64,000 bases of DNA, taken from positions 1-64,000 of the forward strand of contig NZ_JANAVF010000026.1 in NCBI RefSeq assembly GCF_024213195.1. The letters run 5' to 3'. Shown here one piece after another: positions 1 to 7,945 of the stretch (positions within the stretch are counted from its first letter, which is position 1; each line of letters opens with the position of its first letter). The DNA comes from Streptomyces sp. TBY4. Lineage in GTDB: Bacteria; Actinomycetota; Actinomycetes; Streptomycetales; Streptomycetaceae. The translations under genes were made by a program, and so were the position numbers. The notes under the pieces were generated by a model. That model saw only the letters and a program-made list of their open reading frames with translations, was not told where the DNA came from and searched no databases.

Positions 1-163
1 CCCCCCCCCCCCCGCCCCCGGCACCGCCCCACCCGCAGCCAACCCCACCCGTGCAGCCGGACGCCAGCCAACACCCAGCCCCGCCGGCGTTTGAGGCGCA
101 GGGGTCCGGGGGCAGCGCCCCCGGCAACGGCGCCGCACAGCCATCCACCCCGAACGGAGTTCC
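1..163. other. Window edge, no gene; fragment of a dispersed repeat
   Basis: This stretch is C-rich and I see no credible coding region in it. Positions about 77-138 resemble the centre of the palindromic repeat found at 53121-53338; both share the block GCCGGCGTTTGAGGCGC. This is probably a decayed or partial copy of that repeat family. Confidence 0.5.
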
Positions 164-967
164 ATGACCCCCACCCCCGAGGACGAAGTCCTCCACCGCT
201 TCGAGAGCGGCGTCTCCTGGATCACCCTCAACCGCCCGGAGGCCATGAACGCCGTCACCTGGGACCAACGCGAACGCGTCATCGCGCTGCTCACCGAAGC
301 CTCCGCCGACCCCGCCATCCGGGCCGTCGTCATCACCGCCACCGGCAAGGGTTTCTGCGCAGGCGCAGACCTCCGCGGCACCCCCGCCACCCCCAAGGAG
401 CGCGTCGCCGGCGACGTAGCCCGCATGATCCGCCTCGGCGCCCAACGCCTGATCACAGCAGTGCTCGACTGCGAAAAGCCGGTCATCGCCGCAGTGAACG
501 GCACCGCCGCCGGCATCGGCGCCCACCTCGCCCTCGCCTGCGACCTGGTCATCGCCGCCGAACCGGCCCGTTTCATCGAGGTGTTCGTCCGCCGCGGCCT
601 GGTCCCCGACGGCGGAGGCGCCTACCTCCTCCCCCGCCTCCTCGGCCCGCAGAAGGCGAAGGAGCTGATGTTCTTCGGGGACGCCGTCCCCGCCGCCGAG
701 GCCGAGCGGCTGGGCCTGGTGAACCGGGTCGTGCCCGCCGAGGCACTCGAGGACACCGCCCGGGAGTGGGCGGAGCGCCTCGCGCAGGGCCCCACCCGCG
801 CCCTGGCCCTGACGAAGCAGCTGGTCAACGCCTCCCTGGACAGCGACCGGGCGACAGCACTCGCCGCCGAGGCCACCGCCCAGGAACTCAACATGACCAC
901 GGCCGACGCCAACGAAGGCGTCGCAAGCTTCGTGGAGCGCCGCACCCCGAAGTACCTGGGCCGCTAG
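164..967 (+). CDS. Enoyl-CoA hydratase/isomerase (crotonase) family protein
   Basis: A 267-residue crotonase, the usual length for a single-domain enoyl-CoA hydratase. It probably hydrates or isomerises a 2-enoyl-CoA in a beta-oxidation-like pathway in the cytoplasm. The oxyanion-hole block GKGFCAGADL is at residues 61-70, the second glycine-rich block NGTAAGIGAHLALACDL at 112-128, and the catalytic acidic loop RRGLVPDGG at 143-151. The chosen ATG follows a GGAG ribosome site. It stands alone and is convergent with the VOC gene, with 9 bp between stops. The substrate is unknown; the fatty-acid and acyl-CoA genes further right suggest a degradative role, but no operon link is visible. Confidence 0.9.
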   Translation: MTPTPEDEVLHRFESGVSWITLNRPEAMNAVTWDQRERVIALLTEASADPAIRAVVITATGKGFCAGADLRGTPATPKERVAGDVARMIRLGAQRLITAVLDCEKPVIAAVNGTAAGIGAHLALACDLVIAAEPARFIEVFVRRGLVPDGGGAYLLPRLLGPQKAKELMFFGDAVPAAEAERLGLVNRVVPAEALEDTAREWAERLAQGPTRALALTKQLVNASLDSDRATALAAEATAQELNMTTADANEGVASFVERRTPKYLGR

Positions 968-976
968 GCGGTAGGC

Positions 977-1759
977 CTACATCCGCGGATCCGGCGCCAG
1001 CAGAGCAAACACCGCTCCCGTCGGATCCGCGGTCCAAGCCATCCGCCCGACCTCCGGAACATCCGCGGCGGGCATCAGGACCGACCCCCCGCCACCCCGC
1101 ACCGCGGCCACGGTCGCATCCACATCAGCCACGTTGAAGTACGGCACCCAGCGCGGGACTTCCCCCGCCCCGTCGCCCAGCGGCGCGACCCCGCCGAAGG
1201 AGCCGTCCTCCTGGTCCCCGTCGGCGATGCTCAGCACCCGGTAGGTCATCCCGGGTGCCTCCATCTCCGCCGAGCGCCACCCGAAGAGCCCGCCGTAGAA
1301 CTCGACGGCCGCGACGGGGTCGGGTACGTGCAGTTCCGCCCAGACCAGGGTGCTCACCTCGGAGGCCCGCCCCAGGCCGGCGGTCTTCCCCGGCTGCCAG
1401 CACGCGAACTCCGCACCCTGCGGGTCGGTGAACTGCGCCAGCCAGCCCTCCCCCATGACGTCGCCGGGCTCCATGCGCACCACTCCGCCGCCCGCCCTGA
1501 CGGCGGCCGCCGTCTCCTGGATGTCGGGGGTGTTGAAGTGCAGCATCCACGCCGGGGTGGCGCCCTCCTCGGTGAGCGGCCCGAGGGCGCCGACGGTCTT
1601 GCCGTCCACCTGGAAGAAGCCGTAGCCGCCGGCCTCCGGGCCGAGGGAGACGTACTCCCAGCCGAAGACACCGGTGTAGAACGAGATGGCCCCGTCGGTG
1701 TCGGGGCTCCCGAGGTCGAGCCAGTTGGGCGATCCCTTGCGGAACTCGGTGCCGAGCAT
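977..1759 (-). CDS. Two-domain VOC (glyoxalase/bleomycin-resistance fold) protein
   Basis: A 260-residue protein with two vicinal-oxygen-chelate modules. The first begins near NWLDLGSPDTDGAISFYTG and the second near WAELHVPDPVAAVEFYGG. Such two-module proteins are common in Streptomyces and are usually annotated as glyoxalase-like or hydroxylase-like, but the reaction is rarely known. The ATG at 1759 is preceded by AGGAGG at ideal spacing, so the longer open frame reaching about 1996 is not used. It is convergent with the crotonase gene. Function beyond the fold is not predictable from sequence. Confidence 0.85.
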   Translation of the reverse strand: MLGTEFRKGSPNWLDLGSPDTDGAISFYTGVFGWEYVSLGPEAGGYGFFQVDGKTVGALGPLTEEGATPAWMLHFNTPDIQETAAAVRAGGGVVRMEPGDVMGEGWLAQFTDPQGAEFACWQPGKTAGLGRASEVSTLVWAELHVPDPVAAVEFYGGLFGWRSAEMEAPGMTYRVLSIADGDQEDGSFGGVAPLGDGAGEVPRWVPYFNVADVDATVAAVRGGGGSVLMPAADVPEVGRMAWTADPTGAVFALLAPDPRM

Positions 1760-1946
1760 GAGCTTCCTCCTGTGTGCAGCGCCACTGCGGGGCGGGGCGG
1801 GGCGGCGCCGGCCCCGCCCCCCGGTCCCCCGCCACGATGCCGAGCCCGTAAGGAGCCCGCGCCCCAGGGAGCCCCCCACGGCAGCGGAATCACCCGAACG
1901 GCGGCCCACCCCCAGCCCGCGCGACCGGCAGGAGCTCCCGCGGCAC

Positions 1947-2870
1947 CTACCCCTCCCGCTTCCGCAGCACCCGCACGTCCCCACCATCCGGGTCACCGAT
2001 CAGCACGAACAGCTCCGGCTCCTCCGCCGTACCCGCCACCGCCCACACCAGCGAAGCGTCCCCGCACTCCGGAACGGCCAGGACCACGCCCGCCCGGTGG
2101 AGTTCGTCCGCCTCCCGGGACTCCCATGTGCCGCGCCCCGAGCACCGGTCGACCACCTCGAAGCCGTCGTGCACCGGCAGCTTCTCCGCCATCACCGTCC
2201 CCCGCGCGTCCAGCTCCAGGCGGACGCCGTCGCCGGTCCACTCCCCGACGTACTCGGCGTGCGCCAGGACCGGCGGCCGGTACGGCCCCGCCGACTGCGA
2301 CGACCAGGCGATGCCGGCGGCGAAGGCCGCCACGACGGCGACCGCGGCGGTCCCGCGCGCCCGGCGCCGCACGGAGGCCTTGTTCCGCTGCCGCATCCGC
2401 GCGTGGACGGCCACCGCCACCGGGAGCACCCCGGCGGCCGTGAGCCAGCCCCAGGTGGCGGCGTACGGGGCCGGGGTCAGCAGGGCCACCGGCGCGGCGT
2501 ACAGGGCGCCGAGCGCGGCGAGCGCCGGCAGGGACCAGACGGGGGCCGGGATCCGGGTGCGGACGCCGGCCGCGTGCGAGAGCTCCATCACGGGGACGGT
2601 GACGAGCGTGCTGTGCACCCAGCCCGCCGCGAAGGCCAGCAGGGGCAGGACGAGGCACGTGAAGGCCAGCCCGAAGAGCAGGCCGATGCCGCCGCCGAAG
2701 CCCCGGCCGTAGGGGTCGTCCACCGCTTCCGCGAAGGAGGTGGTCTGCCAGAACACCGCCGCGACCGCGAACTGCCCCGCGGCGACGGTCTCCGCACCGG
2801 GCGCGATCGCGCTCCAGTCCTGACGCCCCGGCCGCGCCACATCCGCACCGTTGCCCACACCAGTCGCCAC
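1947..2870 (-). CDS. Hypothetical membrane protein
   Basis: A 307-residue protein I do not recognise. The N-terminal half has about four hydrophobic segments (around residues 30-50, 58-82, 115-135 and 140-160). A basic loop RMRQRNKASVRRRARG follows, then one more hydrophobic segment near 175-190, and then a soluble C-terminal domain of about 110 residues with two cysteines (VDRCSGRG and VPECGD) that may form a disulfide. It reads away from the flavin reductase gene, and the 20 bp beyond its start hold a KstR-like palindrome, so the two genes could share control. The start is uncertain among nearby codons. Confidence 0.7.
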   Translation of the reverse strand: MATGVGNGADVARPGRQDWSAIAPGAETVAAGQFAVAAVFWQTTSFAEAVDDPYGRGFGGGIGLLFGLAFTCLVLPLLAFAAGWVHSTLVTVPVMELSHAAGVRTRIPAPVWSLPALAALGALYAAPVALLTPAPYAATWGWLTAAGVLPVAVAVHARMRQRNKASVRRRARGTAAVAVVAAFAAGIAWSSQSAGPYRPPVLAHAEYVGEWTGDGVRLELDARGTVMAEKLPVHDGFEVVDRCSGRGTWESREADELHRAGVVLAVPECGDASLVWAVAGTAEEPELFVLIGDPDGGDVRVLRKREG

Positions 2871-2889
2871 GCCGACCCCCCAGCCGCTA

Positions 2890-2905
2890 ATTGAACACGT
2901 TCAAT
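2890..2905. promoter_or_regulatory. KstR-like 16-bp palindrome ATTGAACACGTTCAAT
   Basis: A perfect inverted repeat with 7-bp arms and a 2-bp centre, in the divergent region between the membrane protein (start 2870) and the flavin reductase. It fits the TNNAACNNGTTNNA consensus described for the mycobacterial cholesterol repressor KstR. Binding is inferred, and no kstR gene lies in this window. Confidence 0.5.
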
Positions 2906-2935
2906 CCACGGGTGGACCCTACACCCCCCTTCCCA

Positions 2936-2952
2936 TCTGACGCACCGTCAGC
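2936..2952. promoter_or_regulatory. 17-bp palindromic operator candidate, site A
   Basis: TCTGACG-CAC-CGTCAGC has 6 paired bases on each side of a 3-bp centre and lies just upstream of the flavin reductase start. It belongs to a four-member family (with 8888, 15388 and 15473) of the form TCTGACG-N3-CGTCAGA, all in front of acyl-CoA catabolic genes. The binding protein is unknown; a TetR-type repressor is likely from the symmetry. Confidence 0.55.
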
Positions 2953-2968
2953 TTCAATCGGGAAGGTG

Positions 2969-3601
2969 ATGGGACACGCAGGGATGGCGGCCACCGTCGT
3001 CCGATACCTCAGATCAGTCGGCTCCCTCCCCTCCGCCGCCGCGGAGCCCGGGGCCGAACCCGTCGAAGCACTGCCCCGCCCCGAGCTGCGGGCCGTCGGC
3101 GAGGACGAGCGCGCGCCCGTCAGCCCCGCCGAGTTCCGGGCCGTCCTCGGGAACTTCGCCAGCGGGGTCACGATCATCACCTCGCCGCCCGGCGAGGACG
3201 AGGACGGACCGGCCGGCTTCGCCTGCCAGTCCTTCGCCTCGCTCTCCCTCGACCCGCCGCTGGTCACCTTCATGGTGGCCCGTACGTCGACCACCTGGCC
3301 CCGCATCGCGCGCACCGGGGTGTTCTGCGTGAACATCCTCGGCGCGGAACAGGGCGAGCTGTGCCGGGCCTTCGCCGTCAGCGGCGCCGACAAGTTCGCC
3401 GGCGTCGCCCACACCCCGGCCCCCGCCACCGGCTCGCCGCAGCTCGACGCGGTGCCCGCCTGGATCGACTGCCGCATCCACGCCGTGCACACCGGCGGCG
3501 ACCACCTCATCGTCGTGGGCCGGGTCGAGGCCATGGGCGCGTCCGGCGAGGGCGATCCACTCCTCTTTCACAAGGGCCGCTTCGGCCGCTTCACCGGCTG
3601 A
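2969..3601 (+). CDS. Flavin reductase family protein, HsaB-like
   Basis: About 210 residues. The flavin-reductase (FMN-binding split barrel) core carries FASGVTIIT, GFACQSFASLSLDPPLVTF, a VNIL segment, DKFAGV and the C-terminal DHLIVVGRVE. These blocks resemble HsaB, the reductase partner of the steroid 3-HSA hydroxylase HsaA, which supplies reduced flavin to a two-component monooxygenase. No oxygenase partner is adjacent. The reading frame is open from TTG 2891, but that codon lies inside the palindrome at 2890-2905, so the start is probably ATG 2969 (possibly GTG 2966 or ATG 2984). GGAAGG sits only 2-3 nt before it and TTCAAT at 2953 could be a -10 box, so the mRNA may be leaderless or nearly so. 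Confidence 0.8.
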   Translation: MGHAGMAATVVRYLRSVGSLPSAAAEPGAEPVEALPRPELRAVGEDERAPVSPAEFRAVLGNFASGVTIITSPPGEDEDGPAGFACQSFASLSLDPPLVTFMVARTSTTWPRIARTGVFCVNILGAEQGELCRAFAVSGADKFAGVAHTPAPATGSPQLDAVPAWIDCRIHAVHTGGDHLIVVGRVEAMGASGEGDPLLFHKGRFGRFTG

Positions 3602-3678
3602 CGGAACCGGCTGACGCAGCCCCCGGGCCGCACCCGCCACGCCCCCGCTATCCTGCGGATCTCGAACGGGCGGGGGCC

Positions 3679-4578
3679 ATGGGGAACACGTACGAGCCGG
3701 GTCGCAGCAGGTGGACCGGCATCACCGGCTGGCTGATGGTGGCCAGTGCGATCGGCGCGGTCCTCTGCGCCCTGACACCGGTGTCCGCGTACCCGCCGCT
3801 GACGGCCGAGCTGGTCCTCGCCGGCGCCTCCGCCGTCTTCGCCGCCTGCTGGGTCGTGGCCTCGTACCGCGCCCGGACCGGACCGCTGGACAAGCCGTCG
3901 CCGCCGACCGGCAGCCGCACCGGGGACCACGTCCTGTCCTGGATCTTCGCCCTGGGCATGCCGCTCGCGGTGGCGGGCGCCCTCATGGTGCTGTGCACCG
4001 GCTCCAGCGAGGACGGCAAGAGGATCGAACGCCTGGAGCGGGCCGGCTACGACAACCGCACGGTGGAGATCGCCCGGTTGGCCGGCGACCCCGTGCGTAC
4101 ACCCCCCTCCGAGGACAGCGACGGCTGGTACGACACCGACCTCGTCCTCCGCGTCCCCTTCGACAGCGGGGACCGGGAGGTCCTCCTGAAGGGGTACGAG
4201 ACCACCCGATCCCCCGAGCCCGGGATGCGGGTGGAGGCCTATTTCGCCCCGGCCCACCCCGAGGAGGGCGTGGCCGAGTACACCGACATGGGCCGGGCCC
4301 GGGTCGTCATCATCCTCTTCGCCCTGTGCTTCGCCGTGCCGCTCTTCGGCGGCGCCGCCGCCATCGCCAAGTCGCACATGGACCCGTCGGACATGGAGTA
4401 CCTGCGCCGCTTCCGCCCCGGCGTCCACCTGCCGGCCCTCGCGATCCTGCTGTTCGGGCTCGTCCTGCTCCTGCCGGCCGCCCTCGAGTTCGAGGTCTAC
4501 GGCTACAACCGGCTGCCCGCCTTCCTCGCGAGCCTGACCCCGGTGCTCGCCCTGACCTGGGTCGTCAAGCGCAGCTGA
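3679..4578 (+). CDS. Membrane protein, first tandem paralogue
   Basis: A 299-residue protein of unknown function. Two hydrophobic segments lie near residues 15-35 and 42-60 and a third near 80-105. A soluble domain follows (about 110-205, with TPPSEDSDGWYDTDLVLRV). There are three more membrane segments at about 215-235, 253-270 and 278-295. The soluble domain between membrane pairs and a VEAYFAPAHPE motif resemble DUF3592-type proteins, but I cannot assign a role. The sequence TATCCT at 3651 may be a -10 box carried within the duplicated unit. The next gene is its tandem copy, 50 bp downstream. Confidence 0.75.
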   Translation: MGNTYEPGRSRWTGITGWLMVASAIGAVLCALTPVSAYPPLTAELVLAGASAVFAACWVVASYRARTGPLDKPSPPTGSRTGDHVLSWIFALGMPLAVAGALMVLCTGSSEDGKRIERLERAGYDNRTVEIARLAGDPVRTPPSEDSDGWYDTDLVLRVPFDSGDREVLLKGYETTRSPEPGMRVEAYFAPAHPEEGVAEYTDMGRARVVIILFALCFAVPLFGGAAAIAKSHMDPSDMEYLRRFRPGVHLPALAILLFGLVLLLPAALEFEVYGYNRLPAFLASLTPVLALTWVVKRS

Positions 4579-4628
4579 AGCACGCGCGCCCCACCGCTAT
4601 CCTGCGGATCTCGAACAGGCGGGGGGCC

Positions 4629-5528
4629 ATGGGAAACACGTACGAGCCGGGTCGCAGCAAGTGGACCGGCATCACCGGCTGGCTGATGGTGGGCAGTGCG
4701 AGCGCCGCGATCGGCTGCGCGCTGACCCCGGTGTCCCCGTACCCGCCGCTGACCGCCGAGCTCGTCTTCGCCGGCGCCTCCGCCGTCTTCGCCGCCTGCT
4801 GGGTCGTGGCCTCGTACCGCGCCCGGACCGGCCCGCTGGACAAGCCGCCGCCACCGGCCGGCTACCGCGCCGGGGACGAGCGGCTGGCCTACCTCTTCGC
4901 CATCGGCGTGCCCTTCGCCGTGGCCGCCGCCCTCGTGGTGCTGTGCACCGGCTCCAGCGCGAACGGCAAGGAGATCGAGCGGCTCGATCGCGTCGGGTAC
5001 GCCGAGCGCAAGGTCGAGATCGTCCGGCTGGCCGGCGAGCCGGCGTTCACGCCGCCCAGGGAGGACGTCCACGGCTGGTACAACACCGACCTCGTCGTCC
5101 GCGCCGCCTTCGACAGCGGCCCCCGGGAGGCCCTCCTCAAGGGGTTCGAAACCTCTCGGTCCCCCGAGCCGGGCATGCGGGTCACCGCCCATTTCGCGCC
5201 CGCCCACCCCGAGGAGGGCGTGGCCGAACGCCCCTTCATGACCCGAGCCTGGCTCGGGGACCCCATCGCCGCCTTCTTCGGCCTGCTGATCTTCGGCGGC
5301 GCCGCCGCCATCACCAAGTCGTTCATGGACCCGTCGGACATGGAGAACCTGCGCCGCTTCCGCCCCGGCACCCACCTCCCGGCCCTCGCGATCCTGCTGT
5401 GCGGCCTCGTCCTGCTGCTGCCGGTTTCCCTCGAGTTCCCGGTGGCCGGGTTCCACCGGCTGTCCGCCCTCCTCGCGAGCCTGACGCCGGTGCTGGCCCT
5501 CACCTGGGTGGTCCGGCGGAGGTACTGA
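4629..5528 (+). CDS. Membrane protein, second tandem paralogue
   Basis: A 299-residue paralogue of the preceding gene with the same length and the same membrane/soluble/membrane layout. The N-terminus MGNTYEPGRS and the block FMDPSDMENLRRFRPG correspond residue for residue to the first copy. Differences concentrate in the soluble domain and the fourth membrane segment (for example AERPFMTRAWLGDP replaces AEYTDMGRARV). Both copies are intact, with no stop or frameshift, which suggests both are kept by selection. A strong hairpin follows at 5539. Confidence 0.75.
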   Translation: MGNTYEPGRSKWTGITGWLMVGSASAAIGCALTPVSPYPPLTAELVFAGASAVFAACWVVASYRARTGPLDKPPPPAGYRAGDERLAYLFAIGVPFAVAAALVVLCTGSSANGKEIERLDRVGYAERKVEIVRLAGEPAFTPPREDVHGWYNTDLVVRAAFDSGPREALLKGFETSRSPEPGMRVTAHFAPAHPEEGVAERPFMTRAWLGDPIAAFFGLLIFGGAAAITKSFMDPSDMENLRRFRPGTHLPALAILLCGLVLLLPVSLEFPVAGFHRLSALLASLTPVLALTWVVRRRY

Positions 5529-5538
5529 AACACGCCGC

Positions 5539-5570
5539 GGCCGGCCCTGCTCCGGAGAGCGGGGCCGGCC
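5539..5570. terminator. Bidirectional intrinsic terminator hairpin
   Basis: A nested hairpin: outer arms GGCCGGCCC and GGGCCGGCC enclose a second GCTC/GAGC stem with a CGGA loop. It sits between convergent gene ends (5528 and 5593). No U-tract is evident, which is usual in Streptomyces. Confidence 0.7.
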
Positions 5571-5592
5571 ACGGTCCAGTGGAACCGGCGGG

Positions 5593-6660
5593 TCAGAACG
5601 TGAGCACCCCCCGCGCCACCCGACCGTGGTGGGCGTCGTCCACGGCCTTGGCGAAGTCCTCGACCGGGTAGACCTCGGTGACCAGCTCGTCCAGCAGCAG
5701 CTTGCCCTGGCGGTAGAGCTCCGCGTAGAGCGCGATGTCCCGCTGCGGGCGCGAGGATCCGTACCGGCAGCCCATGATCGTCTTGTCCAGGTACATGGAC
5801 GAGACCTGGAAGGCCGCCTCCTCCTTGAAGCCGGGCACGCCGAGCAGCACCGCCTGTCCGTGCCGGTCCAGCAGGTCGATCGCCTGCCGGATCAGCTTGA
5901 CGTTGCCCACGCACTCGAAGGCGTGGTCGGCGCCCGTGGGCAGGATCTCCTTCACGGCCGCCGAGGAGTCCGCCACCGCCGAGGCGTCGATGAAGTGCGT
6001 GGCGCCGAACTGCCGGGCCACCGCCTCCTTCGCCGGGTTCGCGTCGATCGCCACGATGGTCGTCGCGCCCGCGATCCGGGCGCCCTGGAGCACGTTGAGT
6101 CCGATGCCGCCGGTGCCGATGACGACCACGCTCTCGCCCCGGTCCACCTTGGCCCGGTTCAGTACGGCGCCCACGCCCGTCAGTACCCCGCACCCGATGA
6201 GGGCGGCCGAGGTCAGCGGGATGTCCTGGGGGATCTTCACGGCCTGGACGGCCTTGACGAGGGTCCGCTCCGCGAAGGCCGAGTTGGAGGCGAACTGGAA
6301 GATCGGCTTGCCGCCCCGCGAGAACGGCTGCCCCGGCATCCCGATCGCCTTGCGGCACATGGTCGGCCGGCCGCGGTCACAGTCGGCGCACGCCCCGCAG
6401 TTGGCGAGCGTGGACAGCGAGACGTGATCACCGGGCACCACGTGCGTGACCCCGGACCCGACCGCCTCCACCACGCCCGCGCCCTCGTGCCCGAGCACCA
6501 CCGGCGGCGGGAACGGGATCGTCCCGTCGATCACCGACAGATCGCTGTGGCACAGCCCGGCCGCCGCTATCGCGACCAGCACCTCCCCCGGCCCCGGGTC
6601 CCGGATCTCCAGATCGTCGACCACCTGGGCCTGCTTGCCGTCGAATACGACGCCTCTCAC
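5593..6660 (-). CDS. Zinc-dependent MDR alcohol dehydrogenase
   Basis: A 355-residue medium-chain dehydrogenase that should oxidise an alcohol to an aldehyde with NAD(P). Catalytic zinc ligands are in GLCHSD (about residue 37), GHEGAG (about 60) and IGCGVLTG. The structural-zinc cysteines lie in CGACADCDRGRPTMC, and the nucleotide-binding loop is GTGGIGL. Its GTG start overlaps the stop of the acyl-CoA dehydrogenase gene by 4 bp, so it is the third gene of the SDR-FadE-ADH operon that begins at 8866 beside operator B. It resembles the class III/Zn-ADH type common in actinobacterial acyl-CoA clusters. The substrate is unknown. Confidence 0.9.
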   Translation of the reverse strand: MRGVVFDGKQAQVVDDLEIRDPGPGEVLVAIAAAGLCHSDLSVIDGTIPFPPPVVLGHEGAGVVEAVGSGVTHVVPGDHVSLSTLANCGACADCDRGRPTMCRKAIGMPGQPFSRGGKPIFQFASNSAFAERTLVKAVQAVKIPQDIPLTSAALIGCGVLTGVGAVLNRAKVDRGESVVVIGTGGIGLNVLQGARIAGATTIVAIDANPAKEAVARQFGATHFIDASAVADSSAAVKEILPTGADHAFECVGNVKLIRQAIDLLDRHGQAVLLGVPGFKEEAAFQVSSMYLDKTIMGCRYGSSRPQRDIALYAELYRQGKLLLDELVTEVYPVEDFAKAVDDAHHGRVARGVLTF

Positions 6661-7862
6661 CTGGACTCCTTAGGCAGGCCGAGCACGCGCTCGGCGATGA
6701 TGTTGCGCTGGATCTCGTCCGAGCCGCCGTAGATGGTGTCGGCGCGGGTGAACAGGAACAGCCGCTGCTCCTCGTCGAGTCCGAGTTCGTACGGGGTCCC
6801 GGGCGACCAGTGCCCCGGCCCGGCCGTGGCCACCGCGCCCCGGACCTGCACCGCCAGCTCCCCGAGCCGCCGGTGCCAGCCGCCCCACAGCAGTTTGGCC
6901 ACGCTGGGCGCACCGGGATCCCCGCCTGCGGCGCCCAGCGTCCGCAGCGCGTTCCACCGCATCGTGCGCAGCTCGGCCCACTGCCGTACGAGGCGTTCGC
7001 GCAGGACCGGGTCGCCCGAGCCGGCGGCCACGTACGCGCGGACCACCCGCTCCAGTTCGGCCGCGAAGCCGATCTGCTGGACCAGCGTGGAGACCCCGCG
7101 CTCCAGGGCGAGCAGTCCCATGGCCACGGTCCAGCCGTTGCCCTCCCCGCCCACCACCTCGGCGGCGACGGCCCCGTCGAAGAACACCTCGTTGAACTCG
7201 GAGGTCCCCGACATCTGCCGGATGGGCCGGACCTCGACCCGGCCCGGCTGATCCATGCGGACCAGGAGGAAGGACAGCCCGCGGTGGCGCCGGGATCCGG
7301 CTTCGGTGCGGGCCAGGACGAAGCACCAGTCGGCGTCCTGGGCGAGCGAGGTCCAGATCTTCTGCCCGGTGACGCGCAGCAGCCCGTCGGCAGGGTCCCG
7401 TTCGGCGGTCGTACGGATTCCCGCGAGGTCGGAGCCGGCGCCCGGTTCGGAGTACCCCTGGCACCACAGCTCCTCGCCGCGGGCGATGCCGGGGAGGAAG
7501 CGGGCGCGCTGCTCCGGGGAGCCGTAGGCGATCAGGGTCGGCGCGAGGAGGTTCTCGCCGATGTGGCCGACCCGGGCCGGGGCGCGCGCGGCCGCGTACT
7601 CCTCGGCCCACACCACCTGCCCGGTGAGGGAGAGCCGCCGGTTCCCGTAGGCGTCCCCGGGGCCCGTCTCCCAGCCCTGGCCGATCCACCCGCCCCGGCC
7701 CAGCTCGCGCTCCCACGCACGCCGGATCTCGACCCCCTCGTGCTCGCTGCCGGGCCCGCCGAGGCCGCGCGCCGCCTCGTACGGGCCGGTGAGGTGCTCG
7801 GCGAGCCACGCCCGCGCGCGGCCGCGCAGCTCCTCGTCCTCCTCGTCGAAGCCGAAGTCCAT
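6657..7862 (-). CDS. Acyl-CoA dehydrogenase (FadE type)
   Basis: A 401-residue flavoprotein that should introduce an alpha,beta double bond into an acyl-CoA. The N-terminal helical domain is followed by the beta domain with CQGYSEPGAGSDLAGI and KIWTSLAQDADW, which contact FAD and substrate, and the C-terminal domain ends with YGGSDEIQRNIIAERVLGLP. The ATG at 7862 is used; the frame open further upstream belongs to shadow translation over the SDR gene. It overlaps the ADH gene by 4 bp and follows the SDR gene by 83 bp, in one leftward operon. The substrate is unknown; this type occurs in steroid, terpenoid and branched-acyl pathways. Confidence 0.92.
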   Translation of the reverse strand: MDFGFDEEDEELRGRARAWLAEHLTGPYEAARGLGGPGSEHEGVEIRRAWERELGRGGWIGQGWETGPGDAYGNRRLSLTGQVVWAEEYAAARAPARVGHIGENLLAPTLIAYGSPEQRARFLPGIARGEELWCQGYSEPGAGSDLAGIRTTAERDPADGLLRVTGQKIWTSLAQDADWCFVLARTEAGSRRHRGLSFLLVRMDQPGRVEVRPIRQMSGTSEFNEVFFDGAVAAEVVGGEGNGWTVAMGLLALERGVSTLVQQIGFAAELERVVRAYVAAGSGDPVLRERLVRQWAELRTMRWNALRTLGAAGGDPGAPSVAKLLWGGWHRRLGELAVQVRGAVATAGPGHWSPGTPYELGLDEEQRLFLFTRADTIYGGSDEIQRNIIAERVLGLPKESR

Positions 7863-7945
7863 GGTCAGTGCCCCCTCGGGTGCTGTCCGGCCGCAGGGCC
7901 GCTCTTTCGGGTCTTGCCGATCCACCCTGAACGCCCTGCCAGGGC

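Larger units (their letters stand above)
3648..5528. repeat. Tandem gene duplication, 950-bp period
   Basis: Two 900-bp genes start exactly 950 bp apart (3679 and 4629). The copied unit includes the upstream segment CGCTATCCTGCGGATCTCGA, which stands at both 3648 and 4598, so the promoter region was duplicated with the gene. The first 80 bases of both genes are nearly identical while the middles have diverged, so the event is not very recent or has been partly homogenised. Confidence 0.9.

Noticed and set aside
977..1996. A longer form of the VOC protein starting near 1996
   Set aside because: The extra 79 residues are Cys/Arg/Gly-rich noise; AGGAGG before ATG 1759 fixes the start.
5626..6732. 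A 368-codon plus-strand frame opposite the zinc alcohol dehydrogenase
   Set aside because: It lacks motifs, and the minus strand encodes all catalytic and structural zinc ligands.
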